Shown: positions 1 through 8,356 of the stretch, piece by piece
Layout of the letters: every line of letters begins with the position of its first letter
Numbering within the stretch: position 1 is the first letter of the stretch
DNA from: Alkaliphilus pronyensis
GTDB lineage: Bacteria > Bacillota > Clostridia > Peptostreptococcales > Natronincolaceae
Direction: 5' to 3'
Length of the DNA: 64,000 bases
NCBI RefSeq assembly: GCF_009017275.1
Contig: NZ_WBZC01000013.1
Span: 1 to 64,000, forward strand
Program-made: the position numbers and the translations under genes
Notes under the pieces: generated by a model
The model's database searches: none
Seen by the model: the letters and a program-made list of their open reading frames with translations, nothing else
Told to the model about the DNA's origin: nothing

Positions 1-182
1 CTCTTAACTCTTAACTCTTAACTCTTAACTCTTAACTCTTAACTCTTAACTCTTAACTCTTAACTCTTAACTTTTAACTCTTAACTCTTAACTCTTAACT
101 CTTAACTCTTAACTCTTAACTCTTAACTCTTAACTCTTAACTCTTAACTCTTAACTCTTAACTCTTAACTCTTAACTCTTAA
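1..182. repeat. Heptamer tandem repeat (CTCTTAA)n, about 26 copies
   Basis: The first 182 bases are about 26 head-to-tail copies of the 7-base unit CTCTTAA. One variant unit (CTTTTAA) lies near 70-76, and the array decays into TTTTTAA units just before the ubiX stop. It starts at the window edge and so may be longer. The unit carries TAA in a 7-base period, so no frame stays open through it. Arrays of this kind change length by replication slippage. Confidence 0.95.
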
Positions 183-195
183 TTTTTAATTTTTC

Positions 196-762
196 TTACT
201 TCTCGCCCCATCTTTTAAATAGGTTATTTTCTATATCAAGTTGATCTAGTGCTCTACCAACCATTATGCTTACAATCTCTTCAATGCTTTCTGGTAGATG
301 ATAGAAGCCAGGGGCAGCAGGTAATATTTTTACTCCCATACGGGCAAGCTTCAACATGTTTTCCAGATGTATTACACTTAAAGGTGTTTCTCTTGGTACG
401 ATCACAAGCCTTCTACCTTCCTTTAGCACCACATCTGCAGCCCTAGTCAACAAATTATCAGACATTCCATGGGCAACTGCTGCTAAGGTTCTCATTGAGC
501 AGGGAATAATAATCATTCCATCTGTCTTAAATGATCCACTTGCTATGGCGGCGGCAAGATCATTATTGTCATGATATACTGTAGCTAAACTCTTTAACTC
601 GTCTAAATTCATACCGCACTCATGATTAACGACATACTCACCCATTTTTGATACAACTAAGTGGGTTTCTATATTTAGTTGCTGTAGAACCTTCAAAAGG
701 CCTACTCCATAAATGGCACAGCTACCACCAGTTACTCCTACTATTATTCTCATTAGCATCAC
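196..762 (-). CDS. ubiX: UbiX-family flavin prenyltransferase
   Basis: This 188-residue protein has the UbiX layout. There is a Rossmann-like start GVTGGSCAIYG near residue 9, a central PCSMRTLAAVAHG segment, and the C-terminal signature around VPRETPLSVIHLENM and PAAPGFYH. UbiX enzymes join dimethylallyl phosphate to FMN and make the prenylated-FMN cofactor of UbiD decarboxylases. No ubiD is visible in the window, although one could lie beyond the left edge. It is the last visible gene of the minus-strand catabolic operon, 101 bases after the amidase gene. The start is unsure: GTG at 762, ATG at 759 and ATG at 753 are all in frame, and the best Shine-Dalgarno-like AGAAGGA lies about 18 bases upstream of the GTG. 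The context suggests it supplies cofactor to a decarboxylase of heterocycle breakdown, which is inference. Confidence 0.9.
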   Translation of the reverse strand: MMLMRIIVGVTGGSCAIYGVGLLKVLQQLNIETHLVVSKMGEYVVNHECGMNLDELKSLATVYHDNNDLAAAIASGSFKTDGMIIIPCSMRTLAAVAHGMSDNLLTRAADVVLKEGRRLVIVPRETPLSVIHLENMLKLARMGVKILPAAPGFYHLPESIEEIVSIMVGRALDQLDIENNLFKRWGEK

Positions 763-863
763 CGCACTTTATTCAAGTTTTCCTTCTGAAGATTAACATC
801 ACTTAGATAAATACTATTAGCCTGTTAATAAAAAGCTTTATTAGTTAACAGGCAATAGTAATA

Positions 864-1466
864 CTATTCTACTTGGTTATTGGCATCTCCTCCACCAATC
901 CAAGGGTCTTCTCCCTTTTCCCATGCTTCAATATACTCATCTATAGTCATAACCTTAGAAAAAATACTTAAATCCTTTAGTCCATTTAAGTGCATTTCTT
1001 CAGTTTTAGAAGCACAACCATCACTTAAGGTTATTACCTTGTAGGCATTAGCTAATGCATCTGTAGCAGAGCTTCTAACACATACATTTGTCCATACTCC
1101 TGTAACTACAACAGTGTCGATGTTTTCTTCCCTTAAATATAGGTCTAAATCTGTATGGGCAAAGGCACTGTGTCTTCTCTTAGGAACGATATACTCGTCT
1201 CCTTCTGGGTAAAGCTCTGGAATAAAGTCTGAACCCCAAGTACCCTTAACTGCATGTAGAGGTCTTACTCTAAAGTCTGCATCATTCTTTCTGTGGGCCT
1301 CTTGAATGTGAACTAAATGAATGTCATCATCCTTACGATTTCTTACCCATTTAAAAAGCTTCTGAAGATCTGGAATTATTGTTTCACCACCTGGACATCT
1401 TAGTGGTGCCTTTACTCCTACAAAATCATTTAGCATATCTATTACTAATATAGCGTGTCTTGGCAT
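864..1466 (-). CDS. Isochorismatase-family cysteine hydrolase (amidase)
   Basis: A 200-residue member of the isochorismatase/nicotinamidase superfamily. The catalytic triad is visible: Asp10 in VIDMLNDF, Lys96 in VPKRRHSAF and Cys129 in GVWTNVCVRSSA. Relatives include nicotinamidase, N-carbamoylsarcosine amidase and ureidoacrylate amidase, so hydrolysis of an amide or ureido group is expected. An upstream in-frame TTG at 1484 would add six residues, but those codons contain the AAAGGGAGAG ribosome site, so ATG at 1466 is chosen. It lies 66 bases downstream of the hydantoinase-like gene. Cyclic amidohydrolase followed by carbamoyl amidase is a standard ring-opening then deureidation pair. The substrate cannot be read from the sequence; a ureido-imidazole acid fits the neighbours. 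Confidence 0.9.
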   Translation of the reverse strand: MPRHAILVIDMLNDFVGVKAPLRCPGGETIIPDLQKLFKWVRNRKDDDIHLVHIQEAHRKNDADFRVRPLHAVKGTWGSDFIPELYPEGDEYIVPKRRHSAFAHTDLDLYLREENIDTVVVTGVWTNVCVRSSATDALANAYKVITLSDGCASKTEEMHLNGLKDLSIFSKVMTIDEYIEAWEKGEDPWIGGGDANNQVE

Positions 1467-1532
1467 AATCTCTCTCCCTTTCAAAGTTAGTTTTGTCTAG
1501 ATTGGTATAAATACCAATCTAGACAATTATAA

Positions 1533-2948
1533 TTAGTATTTAATAACTCTCTCAAGCTTTTGTATTCTTTGTCTCTTAACAAATTGACCATAGCCTGGTT
1601 TACCAACAATACCTTCTTTATCATCATATACAACAGTTCCACGAACAACAGTTTTAACTGGCTTACCTTTTAGTTTAATACCGTGTAATGGGTTGTATTT
1701 AGCCATAGAGTAGGTTTCTTTTTGATCTATAGTCCATTCTCTTTCTAAATCTATAATTGTAAAGTCAGCATCTGACCCTATCATTATAGCACCTTTTTTG
1801 GGGTATAAGCCATACATTTTAGCAGCATTTGTACTTAAAACCTCTACTAATCTGCTTAATGTAAGTCTTCCCTTGTTGTAGCCTTCACTAACTACTATAG
1901 GAACTAATGTCTCTACTCCTGGTATTCCTGGAAAGGCTGACCAAATGTTCATTCCTGGACCTTCTTTTTCTGTTGCAATTTCGTATGGGGCATGGTCTGT
2001 AGCCATAAAATCTACGCTTCCATTTTGTAGACCTTCCCAAAGCTCTTCGTTATCCTTCTTTGTTCTTAGTGGTGGTGCAATCTTTGCAAATTGCTTATGC
2101 TCTGTCATTGCATCTTGGTAATTAAGCATTAAATAATGTGGGCATGTTTCCGAAGTAACACTTGAACCTCTTTTCTTAGCCTCTCCAATCAGCTTTGCAC
2201 CAACACCAGCACTCATATGCACTATGTGAAGTCTTGCTCCTGTAGCTTCTGCAAAGTTTATACCTAGCTCAATTGCTGATCTTTCAGCTTCAACGCATCT
2301 AGCTTCTGCCCAAGCTGGACCATCTGTTCTACCTTCTTTTTCAAACTTTTTAACGAAATAGTCGCACATAGCAAAGTTTTCAGCATGAATTCCTACTGGT
2401 ACACCTATTTCTGCAACCCATCTGAAGGCCTCAAGCATTTCAGGGTCAGTTACTCTCTCGTAGGTTGGTACTGAAGGTGTCATATAAACCTTGAAGGCGC
2501 AAACCCCATAATCTGCTTGTTCCTTAACAATATGCTTTTTACCAGCTCTTATATCTTCACCGGTTACTCCACCCCACATAGCATAGTCAATAACAGCTTG
2601 ATCCTTAATAGCATTAAGCTTATGCTGTAGCTCCTCTACACCCCTTACTGATGGCTTAGAGCAGCATGGCATATCCATTATCATGGTTAATCCACCAGCT
2701 GCAGCTGATGATGATCCAGTTAAAAATGTTTCTCTGTGGGTAAAGCCTGGGTCCATAAAATGGGTGTGGGAGTCGAAGCAGCCTGGTAATGTTAAGTGTC
2801 CCTCTGCATCAATCTCGCTATTGTACTCTATACCCTCTAGATCAGTCACAAATCCTGCTATTTTTTCATCCTTTACTAAAATATGAGTTAAAACTGTTTC
2901 GTCACCATGGGGTATTTTTGCATTTTTAACAACAACATCGTATTTCAT
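1533..2948 (-). CDS. Hydantoinase/allantoinase-type cyclic amidohydrolase
   Basis: A 471-residue amidohydrolase of the dihydropyrimidinase/allantoinase group. The binuclear metal site is readable: His61 and His63 in DSHTHFMDPG, the likely carboxylated Lys153 in CAFKVYM, His188 in GIHAEN, the HIVHMSAG motif near 241-248, and Asp318 in MATDHAPY. The TIM-barrel domain is flanked by the usual small beta domain, and length is normal for the family. Such enzymes open cyclic amides (hydantoin, dihydrouracil, allantoin). It follows fhs by 22 bases and has an AAGGAGG site. With formiminotransferase, fhs, an amidase and a PucR regulator nearby, a purine-derived substrate such as xanthine is plausible. 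Allantoin or hydantoin remain real alternatives because family members cannot be told apart by eye. Confidence 0.9.
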   Translation of the reverse strand: MKYDVVVKNAKIPHGDETVLTHILVKDEKIAGFVTDLEGIEYNSEIDAEGHLTLPGCFDSHTHFMDPGFTHRETFLTGSSSAAAGGLTMIMDMPCCSKPSVRGVEELQHKLNAIKDQAVIDYAMWGGVTGEDIRAGKKHIVKEQADYGVCAFKVYMTPSVPTYERVTDPEMLEAFRWVAEIGVPVGIHAENFAMCDYFVKKFEKEGRTDGPAWAEARCVEAERSAIELGINFAEATGARLHIVHMSAGVGAKLIGEAKKRGSSVTSETCPHYLMLNYQDAMTEHKQFAKIAPPLRTKKDNEELWEGLQNGSVDFMATDHAPYEIATEKEGPGMNIWSAFPGIPGVETLVPIVVSEGYNKGRLTLSRLVEVLSTNAAKMYGLYPKKGAIMIGSDADFTIIDLEREWTIDQKETYSMAKYNPLHGIKLKGKPVKTVVRGTVVYDDKEGIVGKPGYGQFVKRQRIQKLERVIKY

Positions 2949-2970
2949 TAAAAAATCCTCCTTTTTATTT

Positions 2971-4641
2971 TTAGAATAAGCCTAAAATCTCTCCATCTTC
3001 TGTAATATCCATATTATTTGCTGCTGGTATCTTAGGTAAGCCAGGCATTGTCATTATGTCTCCAGTTAAAGCAACTAAAAACTTAGCACCCGCTGAAACT
3101 CTAATTTCTCTTACTGTTACCTTAAAGCCCTTTGGTTTTGCTAAAAGTGTTGGGTCATCTGATAAGGAATATTGTGTTTTAGCCATGCAAATTGGCATTT
3201 TGTCTAATCCTAGTTTTTCAATGTTTTTAATTTGCTTTTCGCAGCCCTTAGTAAACTCAACTCCATCAGCGCCATAAACCTCTTTTGCTATTTTTTCAAT
3301 TTTTTCAGGTATAGATAGCTCAACATCATATAGTGGTTTGAAGCCAGTAGGTTTCTTTTCTATAGTTTCTACAACCTTTTGTGCCATTTCTTTACCACCT
3401 TCACCACCATTTGCCCAAACATCTGACAATACTACTTCAGCACCTAAATCCTTACATTTATCAAAAATGTATTGTAGCTCTGCTTCTGTATCTGTTGGGA
3501 ATTTGTTAATTGCAACAACCACTGGAACTCCAAATTTTTGAACATTCTCGATATGCTTCTCTAAATTACCAAAGCCAACCTCTAATGCCTTTAGGTTTTC
3601 AGAGTTCAGTTCAGCCTTAGGTACTCCACCATGATTCTTTAATGCTCTGGCTGTGGCAACTATTACTGCACAATCTGGCTTTAACTCAGCAAAGCGACAC
3701 TTTATGTCAAAGAACTTTTCTGCTCCTAGATCAGCACCAAAGCCAGCCTCTGTTACTACGTAATCTGCTAATTTAAGGGCTAACTTTGTTGCCATAACAC
3801 TGTTGCAGCCATGGGCTATGTTTGCAAAGGGGCCACCATGAATGAAGGCTGCTGTGTTTTCTAATGTTTGCACTAAGTTAGGCTTAATTGCATCCTTCAG
3901 CAGTAAGGTTAATGCACCAGTTGCGTTTAAATCCTTTGCTCTAACAGGTTCATTATTGGAGTTATAAGCTACTATCATGTCACCTATTCTTGCCTTTAAG
4001 TCCTCCATGCTGGTTGCTAAACAAAGTATTGCCATTATCTCAGAAGCTACTGTAATATCAAAGCCATCCTGTCTTGGTACTCCATCACCCCTGTTACCTA
4101 GACCTACAACAGTATTTCTAAGGGCTCTGTCGTTCATGTCTAAAACTCTTCTCCACACTATTCTTCTAGTATCTATATCTAAGCTATTACCTTGATGAAT
4201 GTGATTATCCAGAAGTGCAGCCATTAAATTATGGGCAGTTGTAATAGCATGAATATCTCCTGTGAAGTGTAGGTTAATATCCTCCATTGGTACCACCTGA
4301 GAGTAGCCACCACCTGCTGCTCCTCCCTTTACTCCAAAGCATGGACCAAGTGATGGTTCTCTTAGGGCTGTAATCGTTTTCTTGCCAATTTTGTTTAGCC
4401 CCATGCTTAATCCAATATTAGTTGTTGTCTTTCCTTCTCCTGCTGGTGTTGGATTAATAGCAGTAACTAAAACTAACTTTCCATCAGGCTTGTTTTCTAA
4501 TCTTTTGAATACGTCTAAGGAAACCTTTGCTTTGTACTTACCATAAAGCTCAAGCTCATCCTCCAGTATTCCAAGATTTTGGGCTATGTCTGTAATTGGT
4601 TTCATCTTCGCCTCTTGGGCTATTTGAACATCTGTCTTCAT
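2971..4641 (-). CDS. fhs: Formate-tetrahydrofolate ligase
   Basis: A 556-residue, full-length formyl-THF synthetase. It has the P-loop [14 protein letters not shown] near residues 65-78, followed by the family-typical [20 protein letters not shown] stretch, and NPTPAGEG is intact. The enzyme interconverts formate, ATP and THF with 10-formyl-THF. In fermenters it can run backwards and make ATP from formyl-THF. It sits directly between ftcD and the cyclic amidohydrolase, so here it most likely serves catabolic C1 recovery rather than biosynthesis. The ATG at 4641 has a CGGAGGG ribosome site. The 63-base gap to ftcD holds a decayed copy of a dispersed repeat (4664-4699). Confidence 0.97.
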   Translation of the reverse strand: MKTDVQIAQEAKMKPITDIAQNLGILEDELELYGKYKAKVSLDVFKRLENKPDGKLVLVTAINPTPAGEGKTTTNIGLSMGLNKIGKKTITALREPSLGPCFGVKGGAAGGGYSQVVPMEDINLHFTGDIHAITTAHNLMAALLDNHIHQGNSLDIDTRRIVWRRVLDMNDRALRNTVVGLGNRGDGVPRQDGFDITVASEIMAILCLATSMEDLKARIGDMIVAYNSNNEPVRAKDLNATGALTLLLKDAIKPNLVQTLENTAAFIHGGPFANIAHGCNSVMATKLALKLADYVVTEAGFGADLGAEKFFDIKCRFAELKPDCAVIVATARALKNHGGVPKAELNSENLKALEVGFGNLEKHIENVQKFGVPVVVAINKFPTDTEAELQYIFDKCKDLGAEVVLSDVWANGGEGGKEMAQKVVETIEKKPTGFKPLYDVELSIPEKIEKIAKEVYGADGVEFTKGCEKQIKNIEKLGLDKMPICMAKTQYSLSDDPTLLAKPKGFKVTVREIRVSAGAKFLVALTGDIMTMPGLPKIPAANNMDITEDGEILGLF

Positions 4642-4663
4642 TTGTTATATCCCTCCGTAGTAT

Positions 4664-4699
4664 TTTATCTCAGCGGTGTTACTATGCTCCCACTTTTTA
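4664..4699 (+). repeat. Partial copy of the ~120-nt dispersed structured element
   Basis: The stretch TTTATCTCAGCGGTGTTACT and the following CTCCCACTTTTT match the first ~36 bases of the full copies at 43686 and 63601. The match then stops. It lies in the ftcD-fhs gap inside an operon, so it looks like a remnant or a partial insertion. Confidence 0.65.
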
Positions 4700-4704
4700 T
4701 CCCT

Positions 4705-5610
4705 TTACTTCATTAAATGTGTTTCAAGTATTTGCTCTTTTCTAAAGCCTTCTAATCCTAGATAATATTCTAAGGAGTTAATTATATAATCTAGCTTAAC
4801 AGGCCCAACTATCTCTGATCCAGTAACAGCAACTCCATACCTAGCTGCCTCCTGCTTAACAAAGTTAAATGCCCTGTATAAAGGTGTAGCTCCACAATCA
4901 AACATGTTCATTGATACTACAACGCCTTCTCTTTCTGGAAACTTAATGCCTACTGCTCTAACAGTTGAAAATCCACCACTAGGTCCTCTTACTCCCTTAG
5001 CAATGGCTTTAGCAATGCTTAAGTCGTCGGTTGCTAAAAAGATATTATAGGCTGTCAAACCTTCTAAATCTGCACTTACAATAGTAGCCCCAGCTGTTGG
5101 ATGCAGGGCTGCTGGTCCAACATCAGGCTTTCTTTCATCAGTATGGGCAACCTCCTTTAATCCCTCATATTGACCTTTTCTAATAAAAGAAAGTGCTTTT
5201 CTATCTTCATTTCTTGCATTTTGTCCTGAGAAGAATACTGGAACCTCAAATCTTTTATATATTTCTTCTCCTATTTCTTCTGCTAGATTAACACATTCTT
5301 CAATTGTAATGTTTTTAAATGGAAATATAGGTATTGTGTCTTGAGAACCTATTCTTGGATGAGTTCCTTCTTGCTCCTCCATGTTAATTAATTCATAGCT
5401 TTTTTTAGCCATATTTAGTAGTGCTTCCTTAAGGGGGGCTGGCTCACCAATAACAGTAACAACTGTTCTGTTGAAGTCATGCTCTGGCTCATAGCTAACA
5501 AGACTAACACCTTCAACGTTTTTTAATGGTTCAACTATTGCTTCAATTACTTCTTTTCTTCTTCCATCACTAAAATTTGGTACAGCTAAAACATACTGCT
5601 TTTCTGTCAT
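4705..5610 (-). CDS. ftcD: Glutamate/glycine formimidoyltransferase (FtcD N-domain type)
   Basis: A 301-residue stand-alone formiminotransferase. The opening VPNFSDGR and the active-site region GTHPRIGSQDTIPIFPF (His84) are characteristic of the formiminotransferase half of FTCD. The cyclodeaminase half is absent and is encoded separately at 10187-10825. The reaction moves a formimino group from formiminoglutamate or formiminoglycine to THF. No hutH, hutU or hutI is present in the window, so histidine breakdown is not supported by context. In purine-fermenting clostridia the donor is formiminoglycine. The start ATG at 5610 has an AAGGAGG site. It belongs to the operon that begins with the chemoreceptor gene. 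Confidence 0.93.
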   Translation of the reverse strand: MTEKQYVLAVPNFSDGRRKEVIEAIVEPLKNVEGVSLVSYEPEHDFNRTVVTVIGEPAPLKEALLNMAKKSYELINMEEQEGTHPRIGSQDTIPIFPFKNITIEECVNLAEEIGEEIYKRFEVPVFFSGQNARNEDRKALSFIRKGQYEGLKEVAHTDERKPDVGPAALHPTAGATIVSADLEGLTAYNIFLATDDLSIAKAIAKGVRGPSGGFSTVRAVGIKFPEREGVVVSMNMFDCGATPLYRAFNFVKQEAARYGVAVTGSEIVGPVKLDYIINSLEYYLGLEGFRKEQILETHLMK

Positions 5611-5666
5611 AAAATCTAACCTCCTTAATATATGTTGTATATTTTTGTAAGATTACTTTTGAAAAA

Positions 5667-7253
5667 CTAAAACTTTAGTAAAGTGTCAATAGATAATCCT
5701 ACTTGATATATAATACCCTTATCATCAATTGTTGCTAAAAACTTAAAAAGCCTATTATCTTCCACCCTTTTCTTTACAGGGGTTGTAACCTTCATTGTGG
5801 TTCCCTCTTTAAAAGCATTAAAGCTTTTATCTATTTTGTATAGATCTAACCCTATAGAATCCTCTACGTTGCTAAATTTAACTACTCCTTTATTATCGGT
5901 AACATAAATAGCATCCATTCCTGTTTCTTCAATTAGACTAGCAACCCGTTGTTGGTCTATACCGTTTTGCTTAATGGTTGTCTGTATGTAGTCTACTGCC
6001 TGCTGCATTTTCCCCTCCATCACCCTACTGGTTACATGTTGTTGCATGTCGTCTGCCTTTTCGTATAGGGTGTCGGTAATCTCTTGAAGATTAATTAGCC
6101 TTTCATTTTGTAATAAAACTTCGGCTGTTGATTGCTGCATTGTAGCCGATATTTCTTTAGAAAAGTCTGTGGCCTCTACAATATTGGAGCCAATGCTTTT
6201 GCACTTTTTATTTACTTTCCCTATGCTTTGATTCATATTTTCTACTTTATCTACACTTAGCTGCAAAGCGTTATTGACCCTATTGAAGTCTTCTACTGTG
6301 TGTTCTGTTAATTGGTAGCTTTCATCAACCTGTTGCTTTTCCTCCTCCATCCATTGACCAATTCCAGTAATTTCTTTTTTAAGCTCTAGTAATACCTCTT
6401 CAATTTGACTTGAAATAGTCCTTGTGTCTTGGGATAGTTTAGATACTTCATTGGCTACCACAGCAAAGCTTTTTCCATGCTCCCCAGCTCTAGCAGCCTC
6501 TATAGAGGCATTAAGTGCCAAAAGATTTGTTTGCTCTGTTATTGAGTTTATTAGGTCCATCATGCCTTCCATTTTATAGGAATCTTTCTTAAGCTTATCA
6601 ACTTGCCCAGCAGTTATCTCAACTGCATTTTTAATTTCCTTCATTTTGACTTTGATGGTTGCAGTAGAATTAATTCCCCTTTGAGCTTCTCTAATTGTAT
6701 TTGCTGTAAATTTTGCTGTATTATCCATTTCTAAGCTTACATCATTTAGGGTGCTAATCATTTCATTATTGTTTTTTGCTATTATATTAAGCATTTCAAA
6801 TTGTTCTTCACTCTTTTTGCATGTTACTTCAGTTGATGCTGCAATGGTGTTCATTGTTTCAGTGGATTCGTTAGAAACTTCATTTAGACTGCTACTTACC
6901 TCTGCAATTTTTGTTGAGATATTAACCTCTTGTCTAAAATTTGTTTTTAGATTTTCCACCATTGTTTTTATATCCCTTAGTATTGTTCCACAATAGCCTA
7001 TTTCATCTTGTGGAACCTCAAACATTAGGTCATTTTTATTGATTTTTTCAATGGAACTTTGTATCTTTTTTAATGGTCGATAAACAAAATAATTATATAA
7101 TACGGTTAATATTATGGGTATTAGTATAACGTTTAAAATGACTAATGCAATTTTAGAACCGTAAACTGCTACAACTGCATTTAGTAAGGTTAATGCTAGA
7201 ATAGTTGATAGGATTACAAAGCTTATTAGAACCTTCTTTCCCCTCGGAACCAT
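5667..7253 (-). CDS. Methyl-accepting chemotaxis protein with C-terminal sensor-like domain
   Basis: A 528-residue chemoreceptor. Two membrane segments at about 8-30 and 34-57 are separated by only a few residues, so there is almost no external sensor domain. A HAMP-like stretch follows. Then comes the signalling hairpin, with the tip region around [20 protein letters not shown] near 243-262. The last ~110 residues (from about 418) form a soluble alpha/beta domain containing [17 protein letters not shown], which looks like a PAS/Cache-type fold. Putting the sensor after the signalling domain suggests detection of a cytoplasmic ligand. It is the first gene of the catabolic operon, 56 bases ahead of ftcD, so it may direct movement in response to the substrate or metabolites of that pathway (inference). 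Confidence 0.93.
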   Translation of the reverse strand: MVPRGKKVLISFVILSTILALTLLNAVVAVYGSKIALVILNVILIPIILTVLYNYFVYRPLKKIQSSIEKINKNDLMFEVPQDEIGYCGTILRDIKTMVENLKTNFRQEVNISTKIAEVSSSLNEVSNESTETMNTIAASTEVTCKKSEEQFEMLNIIAKNNNEMISTLNDVSLEMDNTAKFTANTIREAQRGINSTATIKVKMKEIKNAVEITAGQVDKLKKDSYKMEGMMDLINSITEQTNLLALNASIEAARAGEHGKSFAVVANEVSKLSQDTRTISSQIEEVLLELKKEITGIGQWMEEEKQQVDESYQLTEHTVEDFNRVNNALQLSVDKVENMNQSIGKVNKKCKSIGSNIVEATDFSKEISATMQQSTAEVLLQNERLINLQEITDTLYEKADDMQQHVTSRVMEGKMQQAVDYIQTTIKQNGIDQQRVASLIEETGMDAIYVTDNKGVVKFSNVEDSIGLDLYKIDKSFNAFKEGTTMKVTTPVKKRVEDNRLFKFLATIDDKGIIYQVGLSIDTLLKF

Positions 7254-7629
7254 AATTTTCCTCCTTATCCCCTAGGCTATGTTTTTGCCTCTATTTAAAG
7301 GTACCACAAAATTGAAAATATTTCTTTGTAGTTTTTACATGAATATTCCCAGTTATCTTATGGATAATTCATTGTAGTTTTGTGAAATATATATAATTTT
7401 TCTGACTTTTTAAAAATTTTAAACTGCGTATATAAAGTCCAGTTATTTGGTAATACTTTAACCTATAGATTTTATTCATTATAATAAACTCAACTGGGTA
7501 ATATAAATAGTTGTCCATTAAAGTAGGAATTTCTTATAAAAAAATGTATAATTAACTTATTATTGCCTGGATCTTCTCTTTCTTGAATTCCTTATCCCAC
7601 GTAATTCAAATTGAGAAAGGAGAATAATC
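7254..7629. other. Divergent regulatory region between the chemoreceptor and cyclase genes
   Basis: These 376 AT-rich bases separate two divergent genes and must hold both promoters. A TATAAT box is at 7547-7552 for the plus-strand gene, but I see no matching -35 box. A TATTTGGTAATA segment near 7444 faintly recalls the PucR box (TTGGTTAA core) known from Bacillus. No sigma-54 or sigma-D promoter and no riboswitch was recognised. Confidence 0.4.
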
Positions 7630-8322
7630 ATGACTCTACGACTTATTGATTTATCGCAAGAAATTTTTCAAGGAATGTCTGTATTTCCTATGCATCAGCC
7701 TACCTTTATAATGACAAACATGACCCATGAAGATAATATGAAGGCTACTGGCAGTAAAAAACTAGGGTTCTCTGCAAGAAACCTTTTAATTAGTGAACAT
7801 GGTGGCACCCATTGTGATGCAGTATGGGAGTATAAACCGTCTGGAGCAACCATAGAAAAAATGCCCCTTGAGTATTTCTGGGGAAGTGCTATTTGTATTG
7901 ACTTGTCCCACATTCCACCCACCCGTTATATAGAACCAAAGGATTTATCTTTAGCACTTGATAAGTCTGGACTAACTATCGAAAAGGGAGATATTTTACT
8001 TATGTATACAGGTCACCATGATCGCCATTTTGGTACTGATAAATGGCAAACCACATATAGTGGGTTAAGCTACGAGGGTGCTAAGTGGCTTGCTGAAGCA
8101 GGAGTTGTAAATATTGGTGTAGATGCCCCTGCTATCGATCATCCAGAAGACCTTGACTTTTCAGGGCATTTGATATGTGGTGAGTATGATATAACAAATA
8201 CTGAAAATCTGTGTAACCTGCATTTAGTTGTAAATAAAAGATTCTTATATTTTGGACTTCCTTTAAAAATTCGCGATGGATCTGGCTCACCTATAAGAGC
8301 AGTAGCGTTATTAGAGGAGTAA
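7630..8322 (+). CDS. Cyclase-family metal-dependent hydrolase (kynurenine formamidase-like)
   Basis: A 230-residue member of the cyclase family that includes bacterial kynurenine formamidase and isatin hydrolase. The metal-binding signature HGGTHCDA is present near residues 57-64, followed by the family-typical DLSHIPP segment and a GVDAPAID loop. These enzymes hydrolyse formamide or cyclic amide bonds using zinc or manganese. No tryptophan-degradation genes are nearby. The gene diverges from the catabolic operon and converges with the PucR-type regulator, so a role in the same nitrogen-heterocycle pathway is plausible but unproven. It has a strong GAAAGGAG ribosome site. A shared hairpin terminator follows the stop. 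Confidence 0.88.
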   Translation: MTLRLIDLSQEIFQGMSVFPMHQPTFIMTNMTHEDNMKATGSKKLGFSARNLLISEHGGTHCDAVWEYKPSGATIEKMPLEYFWGSAICIDLSHIPPTRYIEPKDLSLALDKSGLTIEKGDILLMYTGHHDRHFGTDKWQTTYSGLSYEGAKWLAEAGVVNIGVDAPAIDHPEDLDFSGHLICGEYDITNTENLCNLHLVVNKRFLYFGLPLKIRDGSGSPIRAVALLEE

Positions 8323-8327
8323 CTACA

Positions 8328-8356
8328 ATAGCCCTTATTTATTAAGGGCTATTTTC
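8328..8356. terminator. Bidirectional hairpin terminator
   Basis: Perfect 10-base arms ATAGCCCTTA (8328-8337) and TAAGGGCTAT (8343-8352) flank a 5-base loop, followed by a T-rich stretch. It lies between two convergent genes. The stop codon of the minus-strand regulator is part of the stem. Confidence 0.85.

Noticed and set aside
1-182. CRISPR-like periodic array
   Set aside because: The period is 7 bases with no spacers, so it is a simple tandem repeat.
4642-4704. THF or purine riboswitch ahead of fhs, or elsewhere in the folate cluster
   Set aside because: None of the conserved aptamer cores was found in the gaps before fhs, ftcD, the chemoreceptor gene or fchA; the gap here holds only a repeat fragment.
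7254-7629. Sigma-54 or flagellar sigma-D promoter for the chemoreceptor operon
   Set aside because: No GG-N10-GC or TAAA-N15-GCCGATAA pattern at a usable position.
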